Below, piece after piece: positions 26,079 through 34,827 of a DNA stretch of 64,000 bases. Source of the DNA: Marinobacter panjinensis (GTDB lineage: Bacteria; Pseudomonadota; Gammaproteobacteria; Pseudomonadales; Oleiphilaceae); NCBI RefSeq assembly GCF_005298175.1, contig NZ_SZYH01000001.1, positions 2,666,001 to 2,730,000 on the forward strand, given 5' to 3'. The translations under genes were made by a program, and so were the position numbers. Under the pieces are notes generated by a model, which searched no databases, was not told where the DNA came from, and saw only the letters and a list, made by a program, of their open reading frames with translations. The stretch's first letter is position 1; each line of letters starts with the position of its first letter.

Positions 26079-27050
26079 TCAATCGATGGGCGTCCCGGGG
26101 ATGTTTTCCAGAAGCTCGGCATTTGTGGGGCACTTCTCAAGCAGCTCAACCAGCTTTTTGGTGCCCTCTAGCGGTTTGAGACCGCTAAGCGCCCGGCGCA
26201 ACGCTCTTATTTTGTCTAAATCTTTCGGATCCAACAGCAGCTCTTCACGGCGTGTACTGCTTTTCGAAATGTCCAGCGCGGGGAAGATTCGCTGATTCGC
26301 AACGTCTCTTGATAAAACCAGCTCCATGTTCCCCGTGCCTTTAAATTCCTCAAAGATAACCTGGTCCATACGGCTGCCGGTATCCACCAAAACGGTTGCC
26401 AAAATGGTAAGCGAGCCGCCATTCTCAAGGTTTCGTGCAGAGCCAAACAACCTCCGCGGGATCTCCATCGCTCGAGCATCAACCCCGCCAGACATAGTCC
26501 GACCGCTGCTCTTTCGCTCCGCATTGTGCACACGCGCAAGCCTCGTGAGAGAATCAATCACAATCATGACGTTGTGACCCTCGCCCGCTTGTTGGCGAGC
26601 GATATCAAGAAGCTCATCGGCAACGCGAGCGTGATGAGCATAGCTTTCATCCGAAGAAGAAGCGTGTACCTCAGCCGGGACGCTACGCCTGAAATCAGTG
26701 ACCTCTTCGGGTCGCTCATCTATCAATAACGCGTAAAGTTTAATGTCGGGATACGCCTTTCCCACCGCCTGGCAAATATCTTTTAAAATCGTCGACTTTC
26801 CAGACCCCGGCGGTGCAACTATCAAACCTCGCTGCCCCATTCCAATCGGCGTGATCAAGTCCATCGCGCGTACCGTGAGTTTTTCTGAACCTGACTCCAG
26901 GCGAATCCCCGGCGTTGGATTGATAGCCACACCGTTTAAAAAACGTTTTTGTGGATCAGCCTCATCTTCAACCATAGCTTCGGCTTCCTTAGCCACGGGT
27001 TTGGCGTCTTTATTTGGTTTCCGGGTTAAGCCTAATGTCATTCTCGTCAT
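26079..27050 (-). CDS. Rho-like hexameric ATPase lacking the N-terminal RNA-binding domain
   Basis: A 323-residue paralogue of transcription termination factor Rho. The whole ATPase core is present: Walker A APPGSGKST near residue 81, DERPEEV with the catalytic glutamate, Walker B VMIVIDSLTRLARVHN, the Q loop SGGVDARAMEIPRRLFG, the R loop EFKGTGNMEL and the arginine finger in SSTRREELLL. The roughly 130-residue N-terminal part of Rho, with the helix bundle and cold-shock-like RNA-binding fold, is missing; a short charged segment replaces it. Start at ATG 27050 (ATG 27041 is possible), overlapping the small membrane-protein gene. It cannot be the housekeeping Rho; its target is unknown. Confidence 0.85.
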   Translation of the reverse strand: MTRMTLGLTRKPNKDAKPVAKEAEAMVEDEADPQKRFLNGVAINPTPGIRLESGSEKLTVRAMDLITPIGMGQRGLIVAPPGSGKSTILKDICQAVGKAYPDIKLYALLIDERPEEVTDFRRSVPAEVHASSSDESYAHHARVADELLDIARQQAGEGHNVMIVIDSLTRLARVHNAERKSSGRTMSGGVDARAMEIPRRLFGSARNLENGGSLTILATVLVDTGSRMDQVIFEEFKGTGNMELVLSRDVANQRIFPALDISKSSTRREELLLDPKDLDKIRALRRALSGLKPLEGTKKLVELLEKCPTNAELLENIPGTPID

Positions 27051-27261
27051 AGCTGTTTGATAGCTCTCGTTTGATAGATATTTTTTGAAATGGGCTGATA
27101 ACGCCAAAAAACAGAAGCCCTAACAGATTGCTGAAGACCATTTTCGACAAAGCCAGCCCAAGGCAAAAAACCAGTGTGTACAAAATAAGTCCCGGTTTTT
27201 CGGTTTTTACGATGTAAGAAAAGAAACCTAAGCTGTCTAGCTTGTCGATATCGTGTGTCAT
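27010..27261 (-). CDS. Small membrane protein upstream of the Rho-like gene
   Basis: An 83-residue protein that I do not recognise. Residues about 24-60 form one long or two short hydrophobic helices (GLILYTLVFCLGLALSK, then NLLGLLFFGVI), followed by a basic and then acidic C-terminal tail. It starts at ATG 27261 (a GTG at 27267 is possible), 11 bases after the peptidase gene, and its end overlaps the start of the Rho-like gene by 41 bases. The overlap on both sides suggests co-translation and a functional link. Confidence 0.6.
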   Translation of the reverse strand: MTHDIDKLDSLGFFSYIVKTEKPGLILYTLVFCLGLALSKMVFSNLLGLLFFGVISPFQKISIKRELSNSYDENDIRLNPETK

Positions 27262-27272
27262 TAACACTCTGC

Positions 27273-28229
27273 TCAGTGGCCCCAGCGAGCCCGATGTCCT
27301 CTGACATCGATATGCACAAATGGCCCGTGAGCTGAATTACTCCGATACAGCCCAAGACCTCCCCGGAACGGCTCGTAGAATGTTTGACCGTAGAGCTTCT
27401 CGACAAAATCGTAGAGCCATCGGGAGTCGCCTACATTGATTTTCCCGTCGCCGTTGAGGTCGTCCATCATGCCGTCCTTTGGCGAGTCATCAATGTAGAT
27501 GTCGGCGGCACCGCCCCATACGTGGCGGCTGAATGGTACATTGCCAATCGCCGCGTTGTAGAAGGGGGTTCGATAACCACTCATGATCACAAATCCTTTA
27601 ACGGGCTTACCACTGAGATTAAGCTCTTCAAGCAACAGCTCCAGCTTGAGAACCAGCCTCTCCCGCACAATCAGATATTTTGGGTAACCGGACGCCTGCT
27701 TACTGGGAAACTGGGCCAGCGTAAAGTGCGGTGAGAGCTGCGTTGATCCATTGTCCTCGGTCAATTTAATAAAGCCACGAGGCTTGGGGTAGAGCGCTGC
27801 CTTCTTACCGGTTGCTTGAGGGTAGTCGCCAATTCGGTAACCGTTCAGCCGGCCTTTGACCACGCGGGAGGCAGGCTGCATCACGAACAGATTCAGCTTC
27901 ATCGTGTGGCCGTCAGCCGCACGCTCCAGCCGCAATGGATAGGTGCCTGGTAATGCCGGGAGTTTTACACCAAATGGTTTTCCAGCCGTCACTGTCTGAA
28001 TGCTCTCACCGAAACGGTACTGGAATTTAGCACCACTCGTTGTATCCCGGATGGTGAGTTCCAGCGTTTCACCAGGCAGGCCAGACAGCGCAAACACCGA
28101 ATAGGGAATCACCAACCCTTTCGCGGAAAGCTGAAAGTCGGCGCGACCGGTTTCGTAGGCGTTGACCTGAGTCACAGCCAGCGTCAGTCCGCCGAGCAGG
28201 ATTATCGCAAAGCGCAGGTATGTTTTCAG
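27273..28229 (-). CDS. M15-family peptidoglycan endopeptidase (MepK/YcbK type), CTG start
   Basis: A 318-residue exported peptidase. The C-terminal half has the M15 zinc site: SGYRTPFYN, SRHVWGGAADIYID and HIDVRGHRARWG; an insert DLNGDGKINVGD looks like a calcium-binding loop. The N-terminal 100 residues form an extra beta-rich domain. MepK of E. coli cleaves 3-3 cross-links made by LdtD. No ATG, GTG or TTG gives a full signal peptide; the codon CTG at 28229 does (LKTYLRFAIILLGGLTLAV, then TQVNA), sits six bases after GGAG and overlaps the ldtD stop as CTGA. A GTG at 28175 would cut into the signal. Confidence 0.85.
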   Translation of the reverse strand: MKTYLRFAIILLGGLTLAVTQVNAYETGRADFQLSAKGLVIPYSVFALSGLPGETLELTIRDTTSGAKFQYRFGESIQTVTAGKPFGVKLPALPGTYPLRLERAADGHTMKLNLFVMQPASRVVKGRLNGYRIGDYPQATGKKAALYPKPRGFIKLTEDNGSTQLSPHFTLAQFPSKQASGYPKYLIVRERLVLKLELLLEELNLSGKPVKGFVIMSGYRTPFYNAAIGNVPFSRHVWGGAADIYIDDSPKDGMMDDLNGDGKINVGDSRWLYDFVEKLYGQTFYEPFRGGLGLYRSNSAHGPFVHIDVRGHRARWGH

Positions 28230-29884
28230 AGGTCACTCCGGCTCATCTTTGGTGGTGGAAGCTGCAAAGCAGACTGCAAGCGGGCGTCACGGCCGTAAAT
28301 ATCGCGACGGAAATGCACTTGGCCATTTTCATCGACCCAGGCTGTCCAGTAAAGCAGATGGACCTGAACCGGGTTCTTCAACTTAACCGTTGTGATTTTC
28401 TTGCCAGCAATTTCCCGGTCAATTCGGCCACGATCCCAATTGGGAGTTCCTTCCAGTACCCAAGATGACAGCTCGAGCGGTTGCTCCAGTCGAATGCAGC
28501 CAGAACTGAAATCCCGCTTTGCTTTGGCAAACAGGTTTCGAGCGGGCGTGTCATGCAGGTACACCGCATGGACATTTGGAAACATCAGTTTGACGCGTCC
28601 AAGTGCATTGTTTTCGCCCGGCAACTGGCGAAAACGATAGGGCAAACTGCGCTCTGTCATGCTGCTCCACAGCACTGAGGATGGGTCCACCTGAATCTCA
28701 TCGGCTCCCCAGCCTCTGAGCACCTGCATGTTCATTCTGGAAAGATAGCCCGGGTCAGCCTGAATCTGTTTCAACAGGTCTTTTCGGGCGATTGACGATG
28801 GCACTTCCCAGGTCGGGTTGAAAACAAGGTAAGTCATCTCACCCGAAAATACCGGCGTACGACGGTAGTCCCTCCCGACCACAACCGACTGCGACGCAAC
28901 ACGCTGGCCACCCTCCCAGGCTTCCAGTTCAAAACTGGCAATATTCACGCGAATGTGCCGCTCGCCCAGGGATTCTGGCAACCAGCGCCACCGTTCCATG
29001 TTCATGGCAATGGTCTGTGCTCGGGAAGCAGCCGACTGATTCAACTCCGCGAGCGTCTCCCGGCCCACGGCACCATCGACCTCCAGACCGTGCCGGCGCT
29101 GAAAGACCTTGACCGCCGACTCCAGCTCGGCATCGTAGACGGTGCCTACCTCCTCCGGCACAGGAATGCCTAGGCGGGTTCTGAGCAGCAGCACACGCGG
29201 GTCATCCATGCCCCGCTTGAGGGTGCCGCCAGCTGGAATTCCTGGCCAGCCGCCTGAAGCGGCAATGCGGCGGTAATCAGCCAGTGCCTGCTTGAGTGTC
29301 AGGTAACCGGGTTGTAAGGGTTGCAGGGCCGCCAGGCGGGCGGCAACTTTGCCATCCTCCGCCACCTTCGAGAGCAGAATTGTCAGGTCGGTATCGCGGT
29401 GACTGGACGACCATTCCGGGTCGATAGAGGTCGGATTGATGCGTCCCTTTAAGCTGTGAGCAGCAAAACTCAGGAACATATCGGAGAGGGCCAGTTCAAG
29501 ATCGACCTGTTGGGATACCGTCATTACTTGGCTTTGGCCCGCCAACTGGGCGCTCACCGCGGCCAGATGATAGTCCTCCGGCCTCATGGCGTCCAAGGCT
29601 GCTTCGCCCACTGTATCCACGAGGCGATAAGCTTTGGGCAACGCGCCCTCGTCCGTTATCCAGATAGGCTTAAAAGCCCGAGACTCGTACTCCGACATCA
29701 TCAATGCCCGATTGTACAGCGGCTCGGACAGAGCCATAGGCTCGCCTGGCGCTTCGAGTCTCTGCCGGATCAACTCCGAGGCAGTGGGGGCTGCGCTTAG
29801 CCCTGAAGCCAGAACGCAGAACATCAGCAGGCAGAAACTCCTGGCCAGGGCCCGGGATGTGAACTGTTTGCAAACAACCATCAT
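28226..29884 (-). CDS. ldtD: L,D-transpeptidase (LdtD/YcbB type)
   Basis: A 552-residue periplasmic enzyme that makes 3-3 cross-links in peptidoglycan. A signal peptide occupies residues 1-31 (AAP), a scaffold domain follows, a peptidoglycan-binding domain lies near 235-280 (ELESAVKVFQRRHGLEVDG), and the YkuD catalytic domain near 310-500 has HDTPARNLF and the nucleophile in SSGCIRLE. The length and domain order match E. coli LdtD (about 615 residues). The mepK-like gene follows directly with overlapping start, as ycbB and ycbK are neighbours in E. coli. Confidence 0.92.
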   Translation of the reverse strand: MMVVCKQFTSRALARSFCLLMFCVLASGLSAAPTASELIRQRLEAPGEPMALSEPLYNRALMMSEYESRAFKPIWITDEGALPKAYRLVDTVGEAALDAMRPEDYHLAAVSAQLAGQSQVMTVSQQVDLELALSDMFLSFAAHSLKGRINPTSIDPEWSSSHRDTDLTILLSKVAEDGKVAARLAALQPLQPGYLTLKQALADYRRIAASGGWPGIPAGGTLKRGMDDPRVLLLRTRLGIPVPEEVGTVYDAELESAVKVFQRRHGLEVDGAVGRETLAELNQSAASRAQTIAMNMERWRWLPESLGERHIRVNIASFELEAWEGGQRVASQSVVVGRDYRRTPVFSGEMTYLVFNPTWEVPSSIARKDLLKQIQADPGYLSRMNMQVLRGWGADEIQVDPSSVLWSSMTERSLPYRFRQLPGENNALGRVKLMFPNVHAVYLHDTPARNLFAKAKRDFSSGCIRLEQPLELSSWVLEGTPNWDRGRIDREIAGKKITTVKLKNPVQVHLLYWTAWVDENGQVHFRRDIYGRDARLQSALQLPPPKMSRSDL

Positions 29885-30194
29885 ATCATTCCGGTGTTAG
29901 TGAAAAGGATCGACGCTTTTAGGTCCATCACCACATTGCCGGAGCGGGTGTAGGTGGTGAGATCAAGGTCCCTACATTCATAACAGCGTATTATAGGAAC
30001 GCGTTCGCATACCACCAATTCGTATAACTCCCATTTCAGCCGCTCCTCTGATTCCAGAAAATCTTTTTAAAACCAGAAACTAAGCCTGAATCACTCCGGG
30101 TACCGGTACATCCAGGGGCGTAGCCACGGGGAGGAGCCGGGCAGATGGAATAGTGGGTAGGATTGGCTGATCTTTCAGTTAAGGCTCCGGACCC
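29885..30194. other. Intergenic region between ldtD and the pfkB-type gene
   Basis: About 310 bases between divergent genes. The stretch 29960-30070 is AT-rich and should hold the promoters. I find no gene, strong hairpin or recognisable riboswitch. Confidence 0.5.
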
Positions 30195-31088
30195 ATGAAA
30201 AAACCCATACTGATCATCGGGGGTGTCTCCGTGGACACCGTGATCCAGCTTGATGTGCTGCCACAGCCTGTTCCGCAGACCATCTGGCCAAACGAAAGCT
30301 ACAGAACCCTGGGCAGTACCGGCGCCGGCAAGGCACTGAATCTGTCAGCTCTGGGGCGTCCCGTCATACTGCACTCCCTCCTGGGACGGGACCAGGAGGC
30401 GGGCTTTGCCGGGAGTGCCCTGGGCCTGCCGGGAATTGAGTTGTTGGTAGAAACAACCGATGCACCTACCGAGCAGCACGTGAATCTGATGGACCCGCAC
30501 GGCGGGCGGGTGTCCCTGTTTGTCCAGCCACCCGCCGAACCGGCATCAGTGGATTGGGCCCCGGTGTGCTCTGCCATGGAACACTGTGAGCTGGTGGTGG
30601 TCAACATCCTGGGCTACGCCAGGCCTGCTCTGGCACTGGCCAGAAACGCGGGCAAGCCGGTATGGACTGACCTGCACGATTACGATGGCCACAACTCCCA
30701 TCACCAGCCGTTTATTGATGCCGCCAGCGTTATTTTCCTGTCCAGTGACAACCTGGCGGGCTATCGCGCGTTTATGGAAAAGATGATCGATGGGGGCAAG
30801 GAGCTGGTGGTGTGCACCCATGGCGCTGACGGCGCCACCCTGCTCGACCGGAACGGGGACTGGCTGGAACAGCCGGCATTTCCGGTCGAAGAGGTGCGCG
30901 ACACCAATGGGGCCGGTGATGCCTTCTTCAGTGGTTTTCTGGCCGGCTACCTGGAAGGGCAAAGCCTGCAGACCTGCCTGAAGCTCGGTGCCGCGTGTGG
31001 CGCACTCTGCGTTACGTCACGCTCACTGGCAGCACAGAACCTGAGCCTCCAGCGGCTTTACGACCATTTACGGGCGGGTGGCTGGTAG
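30195..31088 (+). CDS. PfkB-family carbohydrate kinase
   Basis: A 297-residue ribokinase-like kinase. The N-terminus has ILIIGGVSVDTVIQLDVLPQP and the signature GSTGAGKALNLSALG (substrate and lid region); the C-terminal DTNGAGDAFFSGFLAGYLEG near 240 is PfkB signature 2 with the catalytic aspartate. It transfers phosphate from ATP to a sugar or nucleoside; the substrate cannot be assigned. Its 3' end overlaps the convergent LOG gene by 31 bases. Confidence 0.9.
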   Translation: MKKPILIIGGVSVDTVIQLDVLPQPVPQTIWPNESYRTLGSTGAGKALNLSALGRPVILHSLLGRDQEAGFAGSALGLPGIELLVETTDAPTEQHVNLMDPHGGRVSLFVQPPAEPASVDWAPVCSAMEHCELVVVNILGYARPALALARNAGKPVWTDLHDYDGHNSHHQPFIDAASVIFLSSDNLAGYRAFMEKMIDGGKELVVCTHGADGATLLDRNGDWLEQPAFPVEEVRDTNGAGDAFFSGFLAGYLEGQSLQTCLKLGAACGALCVTSRSLAAQNLSLQRLYDHLRAGGW

Positions 31089-31618
31089 TTTTTCAGGGCG
31101 GATATCAACGCTTCCGGCTGTTGTTCCACAATCACCATATCCGCGTATTCGGGCTTGAGAAATCCGGCACCGGACATCTTGCGGATGAAGGCCAGCAGCT
31201 CATCGTAATAGCCATCCACATTATAGAAGGCACAGGGCTTGTTGTGATAGCCGAGCTGGCCCCAGGTCCAGGCTTCGAAGATTTCGTCCATGGTGCCCGG
31301 GCCGCCGGGCAAAGCCACGAAGGCGTCGGCCATGTCCGCCATCAGCGCCTTGCGCTCGTGCATGGAGGCCACCACGTCCAGCCTGGTCAGGCCCTGGTGG
31401 GCCAGTTCCCGGTCCCGCAGCGATTCGGGGATAACGCCATACACCTCGCGGCCGCCGGCCAGCACGGCATCGGCAACCACCCCCATCAGGCCTACATTGC
31501 CGCCCCCGAAAACCAGGTCAATGCCCTGGCTTGCCATATAACCGGCAAACTCAGCGGCGGCTTCGGCAAACCGTTCGTCGTTGCCCCGGCTGGAACCACA
31601 AAAGACAGCGATTTTCAT
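31058..31618 (-). CDS. LOG-family protein (TIGR00730), cytokinin-type phosphoribohydrolase
   Basis: A 186-residue Rossmann-fold protein: MKIAVFCGSSRG, then DLVFGGGNVGLMG, and the LOG motif LPGGPGTMDEIFEAWTW near residues 100-117. LOG enzymes remove ribose 5'-phosphate from N6-substituted adenosine phosphates or AMP. The bacterial role is not well understood. It is convergent with the PfkB gene and divergent from the acetylpolyamine amidohydrolase. Confidence 0.92.
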   Translation of the reverse strand: MKIAVFCGSSRGNDERFAEAAAEFAGYMASQGIDLVFGGGNVGLMGVVADAVLAGGREVYGVIPESLRDRELAHQGLTRLDVVASMHERKALMADMADAFVALPGGPGTMDEIFEAWTWGQLGYHNKPCAFYNVDGYYDELLAFIRKMSGAGFLKPEYADMVIVEQQPEALISALKNYQPPARKWS

Positions 31619-31731
31619 GACCGATTCCTGTGAATGGATTCATTGTTTGGTATGTTGATCAGCAGAGTGTCAGGCACCGATCAGCAACTCTGGCTGCCGG
31701 GCTTACCGAGATCAACACGGGCTATCTTCCC

Positions 31732-32766
31732 ATGAAAACTGTTTTTTCACCGTTGCACAACCGCCGCACGGCCACAACAGAACTCGACGGCGGTATCCTG
31801 ATCGCGCCCCATGAGAAGCCGTCACGTGCCGAGACCATACTGGGCCGGGTAAAACAGGAGCAGCTGGGAGAGGTTCTGCCACCCCGGGAGTACGGACTGG
31901 GGCCGGTGCTCCGCGTACATACCCAGGACTACGTGGACTTCCTCAGGGTCAGCTGGGCAGACTGGATCGCCGAAGGCAAACCCGGAGAAGCTATTTCCGC
32001 CGTCTGGCCCGGACGCGGCATGCGGCACCGGGTACCGAAAGACATTGATGGCCGCCTGGGCTATTACAGCTTTGGCGCCGAAACCTCCATTACCGAAGGC
32101 ACCTGGGATGCCGTCTGTGCCTCTGCCGATGTCGCGCTGACCGCACAGGCACTGGTGGCCAACGGCGAATCTGCCGCCTTCGCGCTGTGCCGCCCACCCG
32201 GTCACCACGCCCACGCTGACCTGTTCGGCGGTTACTGTTTCTTCAACAACGCTGCCATATCCGCCCAGGCCTTCCGGGATCAGGGCGCCAAACGGGTGGC
32301 GGTGCTGGATGTGGATTTCCACCACGGCAATGGCACCCAGAGCATTTTCTACCAGCGTGATGATGTGATGACCATCAGCCTGCACGGCGACCCGGACCTG
32401 GTGTTTCCTCATTTTCTGGGGTTTGAAGATGAAACCGGCGAAGGTCCTGGCGAGGGCTTCAACCTCAACCTTGTCTACCCGCCCGGCACGCCCTTCAGCG
32501 TCTGGCTAGATGGGCTGGAAACCGCCTGCGCCAGGATCGCAGCCTGGCAGCCAGACGCCCTGGTGATTGCCCTGGGCGTGGACACCTTCGAGGATGACCC
32601 GATTTCTTTCTTCAAATTGAGGTCTGCAGACTACCTGTTGATGGGGGAGCGGCTGGGCAAACTGAACCTGCCAACGCTGTTCACCATGGAAGGCGGTTAC
32701 GATGTGGATGCCATTGGTGTGAATGTGGTGAACGTGCTGAAAGGGTTCGAACAAGCCCGGCTATGA
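31732..32766 (+). CDS. aphA: Acetylpolyamine amidohydrolase (histone deacetylase fold)
   Basis: A 344-residue zinc hydrolase that deacetylates polyamines. CRPPGHHAHAD near residue 157 carries the paired catalytic histidines; LDVDFHHGNGTQ near 197 carries two zinc ligands; LGVDTFEDDP near 282 has the third. The length and the FGGYCFFNNAAISAQ segment match APAH enzymes such as Pseudomonas AphA. The start at 31732 (MKTVFSPLHNRR) gives the family N-terminus. The gene symbol follows the Pseudomonas naming. Its stop overlaps the convergent ygjV-like gene. Confidence 0.87.
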   Translation: MKTVFSPLHNRRTATTELDGGILIAPHEKPSRAETILGRVKQEQLGEVLPPREYGLGPVLRVHTQDYVDFLRVSWADWIAEGKPGEAISAVWPGRGMRHRVPKDIDGRLGYYSFGAETSITEGTWDAVCASADVALTAQALVANGESAAFALCRPPGHHAHADLFGGYCFFNNAAISAQAFRDQGAKRVAVLDVDFHHGNGTQSIFYQRDDVMTISLHGDPDLVFPHFLGFEDETGEGPGEGFNLNLVYPPGTPFSVWLDGLETACARIAAWQPDALVIALGVDTFEDDPISFFKLRSADYLLMGERLGKLNLPTLFTMEGGYDVDAIGVNVVNVLKGFEQARL

Positions 32767-33315
32767 ACCGGGCTCCTTCAGATTTTCAAACGCTTCCGGA
32801 TACCGGCGTTTCATCCGGGCAAGGCGGCCGATGGTAATGAAATTGGTCACTACCACCATGCCCTCCGCCAGGGTGCCGCCCACAGAGCCGATGACGATAT
32901 TATTCAGCATCCAGGCAATGGCGGCAGCCATCAGCATCAACCGCATGGGAATGCCCCGGAGCATGAACATGCCCACGGTACCGAAGATGGCAGCGGCAAT
33001 GGCGAAGTAATCCACCGGGCTGCGCCAGGTCAGTGCCGCCGCCACCAGGTTCACCGCCAGCACCGCCAGCATCACCTTCCAACTGCCCAGGTACTTCCGG
33101 GCCAGCATGATACGGCCAATCACCAGCAAACTCAGTACCGCCGCCGTCCAGCTGCCGAACAGCGCGAACTGCAGCGCAAAGGCCACGTTCGCGGAGATCA
33201 GCAGCACCATCAGGCGGTCGTCCCGCTTGCTGGCGAAGCCGACAATGCAGAACCCCAGTGCAATCAGGCTGACGACCTGGCCCGCCAGGTCGGTATAGCT
33301 CATCCCCTCAAGCAT
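32761..33315 (-). CDS. YgjV-family inner-membrane protein
   Basis: A 184-residue integral membrane protein with about six helices. The opening AGQVVSLIALGFCIVGFASK and the later AAIFGTVGMFMLRGIPMR fit the YgjV inner-membrane family (function unknown). The ATG at 33315 is used because a GGAT site lies five bases upstream; an ATG at 33303 has a purine run directly abutting it. The gene overlaps the aphA stop by six bases. Confidence 0.75.
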   Translation of the reverse strand: MLEGMSYTDLAGQVVSLIALGFCIVGFASKRDDRLMVLLISANVAFALQFALFGSWTAAVLSLLVIGRIMLARKYLGSWKVMLAVLAVNLVAAALTWRSPVDYFAIAAAIFGTVGMFMLRGIPMRLMLMAAAIAWMLNNIVIGSVGGTLAEGMVVVTNFITIGRLARMKRRYPEAFENLKEPGS

Positions 33316-33360
33316 GGGGATCCATCAGCAACAACAGGGAGTGGCTTTGCCGGGCCCGGA

Positions 33361-33570
33361 TCACCTTCTGCGATAATCCGGGTCCGTCCAGCAAAGCGGC
33401 AGGGATTCTCCGGACGGGAAGTTCAGGCCGGCTTTTTCAAAGCTCTCCGGGTCCTGGGCCTCCTCACCGAAGTGCAGGCTGCCCTTCACCGTCGATTCAT
33501 GGGGATCAAACAGCGCCTGGGTGTCCAGCACTTCTATCATGTGACCGGTCGATTTTTCGGCGAGAAACAT
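33361..33570 (-). CDS. Hypothetical protein, 69 residues, downstream of the BCCT-like gene
   Basis: A 69-residue acidic protein that I do not recognise. A clear GGGAGG ribosome-binding site five bases before the ATG argues that it is real. No signal peptide or membrane segment is seen. It follows the BCCT-like gene by about 40 bases on the same strand and probably shares its transcript. Confidence 0.6.
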   Translation of the reverse strand: MFLAEKSTGHMIEVLDTQALFDPHESTVKGSLHFGEEAQDPESFEKAGLNFPSGESLPLCWTDPDYRRR

Positions 33571-33609
33571 AAATCCCTCCCGGATTTCCCTGATGGTGTG
33601 TGAAACGAT

Positions 33610-34827
33610 CTAGCTCGCTAACTCAATCTTCCTGAAGTCGAGTGTATTCTCTTTGGGCGAGGCTTCAATGCCCATCACCTCGAAGCGCCGCTTCATTACA
33701 ATGTAGACGAAGCAGCTGAAGTACAACGCAATCACCAGGGCGCCGACCCATTGGATGCGCAGGAAATCAAGCTGGAACAGCAGTGTCAGGCCACACATGG
33801 CGACCAGGTTCCCCAGATAGTACTTGCCCTGGCCCAGCCGCTTTGCCGTCAGGTTCAGGTTGTCGGTATAAAGCCGGATCAACGAATCCAGTGAGTTGAT
33901 TACCATCAGGATACCGACGGTGATCATCGCGATGTTGATAAACGCGGCAATGTTCAGGCCCTCGGCGTGATAGTGGTACAGCACCGAAAACCAGGTGCCG
34001 ATGGCAATGGACGGAAACACCAGCATGGCGATCATCAGCTGCCAGGTGCGCAGGCCGCTGACAAAACGGGCGGTGAACTGGCCGATCATGATGCTCCAGG
34101 AGAACCACCAGAGCAGGTAAAACTCATGGTAGTCGTTCAGCGGCAGCATGAACTGGTGCAGGTTGGTGAAGTACTCGCCAATCAGACCCGCGGTGCTGAA
34201 GAAGTCCCCCACGCTGCCGTTGCCGGTGAGAAACGCACGGCCCCACATCGCCGCAATCAGGGCGATAAACAGCCAGCTGGAACCCAGGCTGAGGATGCGC
34301 ACGTACTTGATTTTACTGCTGGAATGTACGGCCGCCGCAATCGCCACGAAGACAATCAGGTAGAAGATGGGCACCACGGTTTCCCCGTCGCCGATTTCCG
34401 GCAGGTACCAGGGCAGGTTGATCAGCAGCAGGAAGGCGGTGAACGCGCAGGTGCCAATGATCACCACGTTGTTGACCACTTTTACCAGCGGTATGTCGAA
34501 GAATTTCACCCGCGGCTCAATCACGCAGAAGTAAAAGCAGGTCAGGAAGTAAAAGCCCCAGATCAGGAAGGCCCAGAAACCGAACTCAATGGCCAGCGGG
34601 TTGGCAAACCCGTACTCAGGGCTTGTCCCGAGGTCGCCGTAACCGGCGAATTCTGTCAACGGGAACATGATCAGGCCCACATCGAGGCCGGAGGTAAACA
34701 GGATGGCGATAAACGTGAACGTACGTACCGGCGTAACGCCGATGACTTTCAGGTCCCACCATTTGAACAGGATCAACGCGATGGCCGCGAAGGTGAAAAT
34801 CAGGCCTGTGGATAACCAGAGTGTCAT
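33610..34827 (-). CDS. BCCT-like membrane transporter, short form
   Basis: A 405-residue membrane protein with about ten helices. WWFSWSIMIGQFTARFVSG near residue 245 corresponds to the WWxSWxPFxGxFxARxSxG motif of betaine/choline/carnitine transporters, and PEYGFANPLAIEFGFWAFLIWG near 80 is the equivalent helix 3 segment. BCCT proteins usually exceed 500 residues, so it is unusually short. The GGAGG site five bases before ATG 34827 decides the start. Its place beside betA, betB and betI suggests uptake of choline or a related quaternary amine. Confidence 0.72.
   Translation of the reverse strand: MTLWLSTGLIFTFAAIALILFKWWDLKVIGVTPVRTFTFIAILFTSGLDVGLIMFPLTEFAGYGDLGTSPEYGFANPLAIEFGFWAFLIWGFYFLTCFYFCVIEPRVKFFDIPLVKVVNNVVIIGTCAFTAFLLLINLPWYLPEIGDGETVVPIFYLIVFVAIAAAVHSSSKIKYVRILSLGSSWLFIALIAAMWGRAFLTGNGSVGDFFSTAGLIGEYFTNLHQFMLPLNDYHEFYLLWWFSWSIMIGQFTARFVSGLRTWQLMIAMLVFPSIAIGTWFSVLYHYHAEGLNIAAFINIAMITVGILMVINSLDSLIRLYTDNLNLTAKRLGQGKYYLGNLVAMCGLTLLFQLDFLRIQWVGALVIALYFSCFVYIVMKRRFEVMGIEASPKENTLDFRKIELAS

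Noticed and set aside
26079..27050. Reading the Rho-like gene as the housekeeping rho
   Set aside because: The N-terminal RNA-binding part is absent and the overlapping upstream frame encodes a membrane protein, not that domain.
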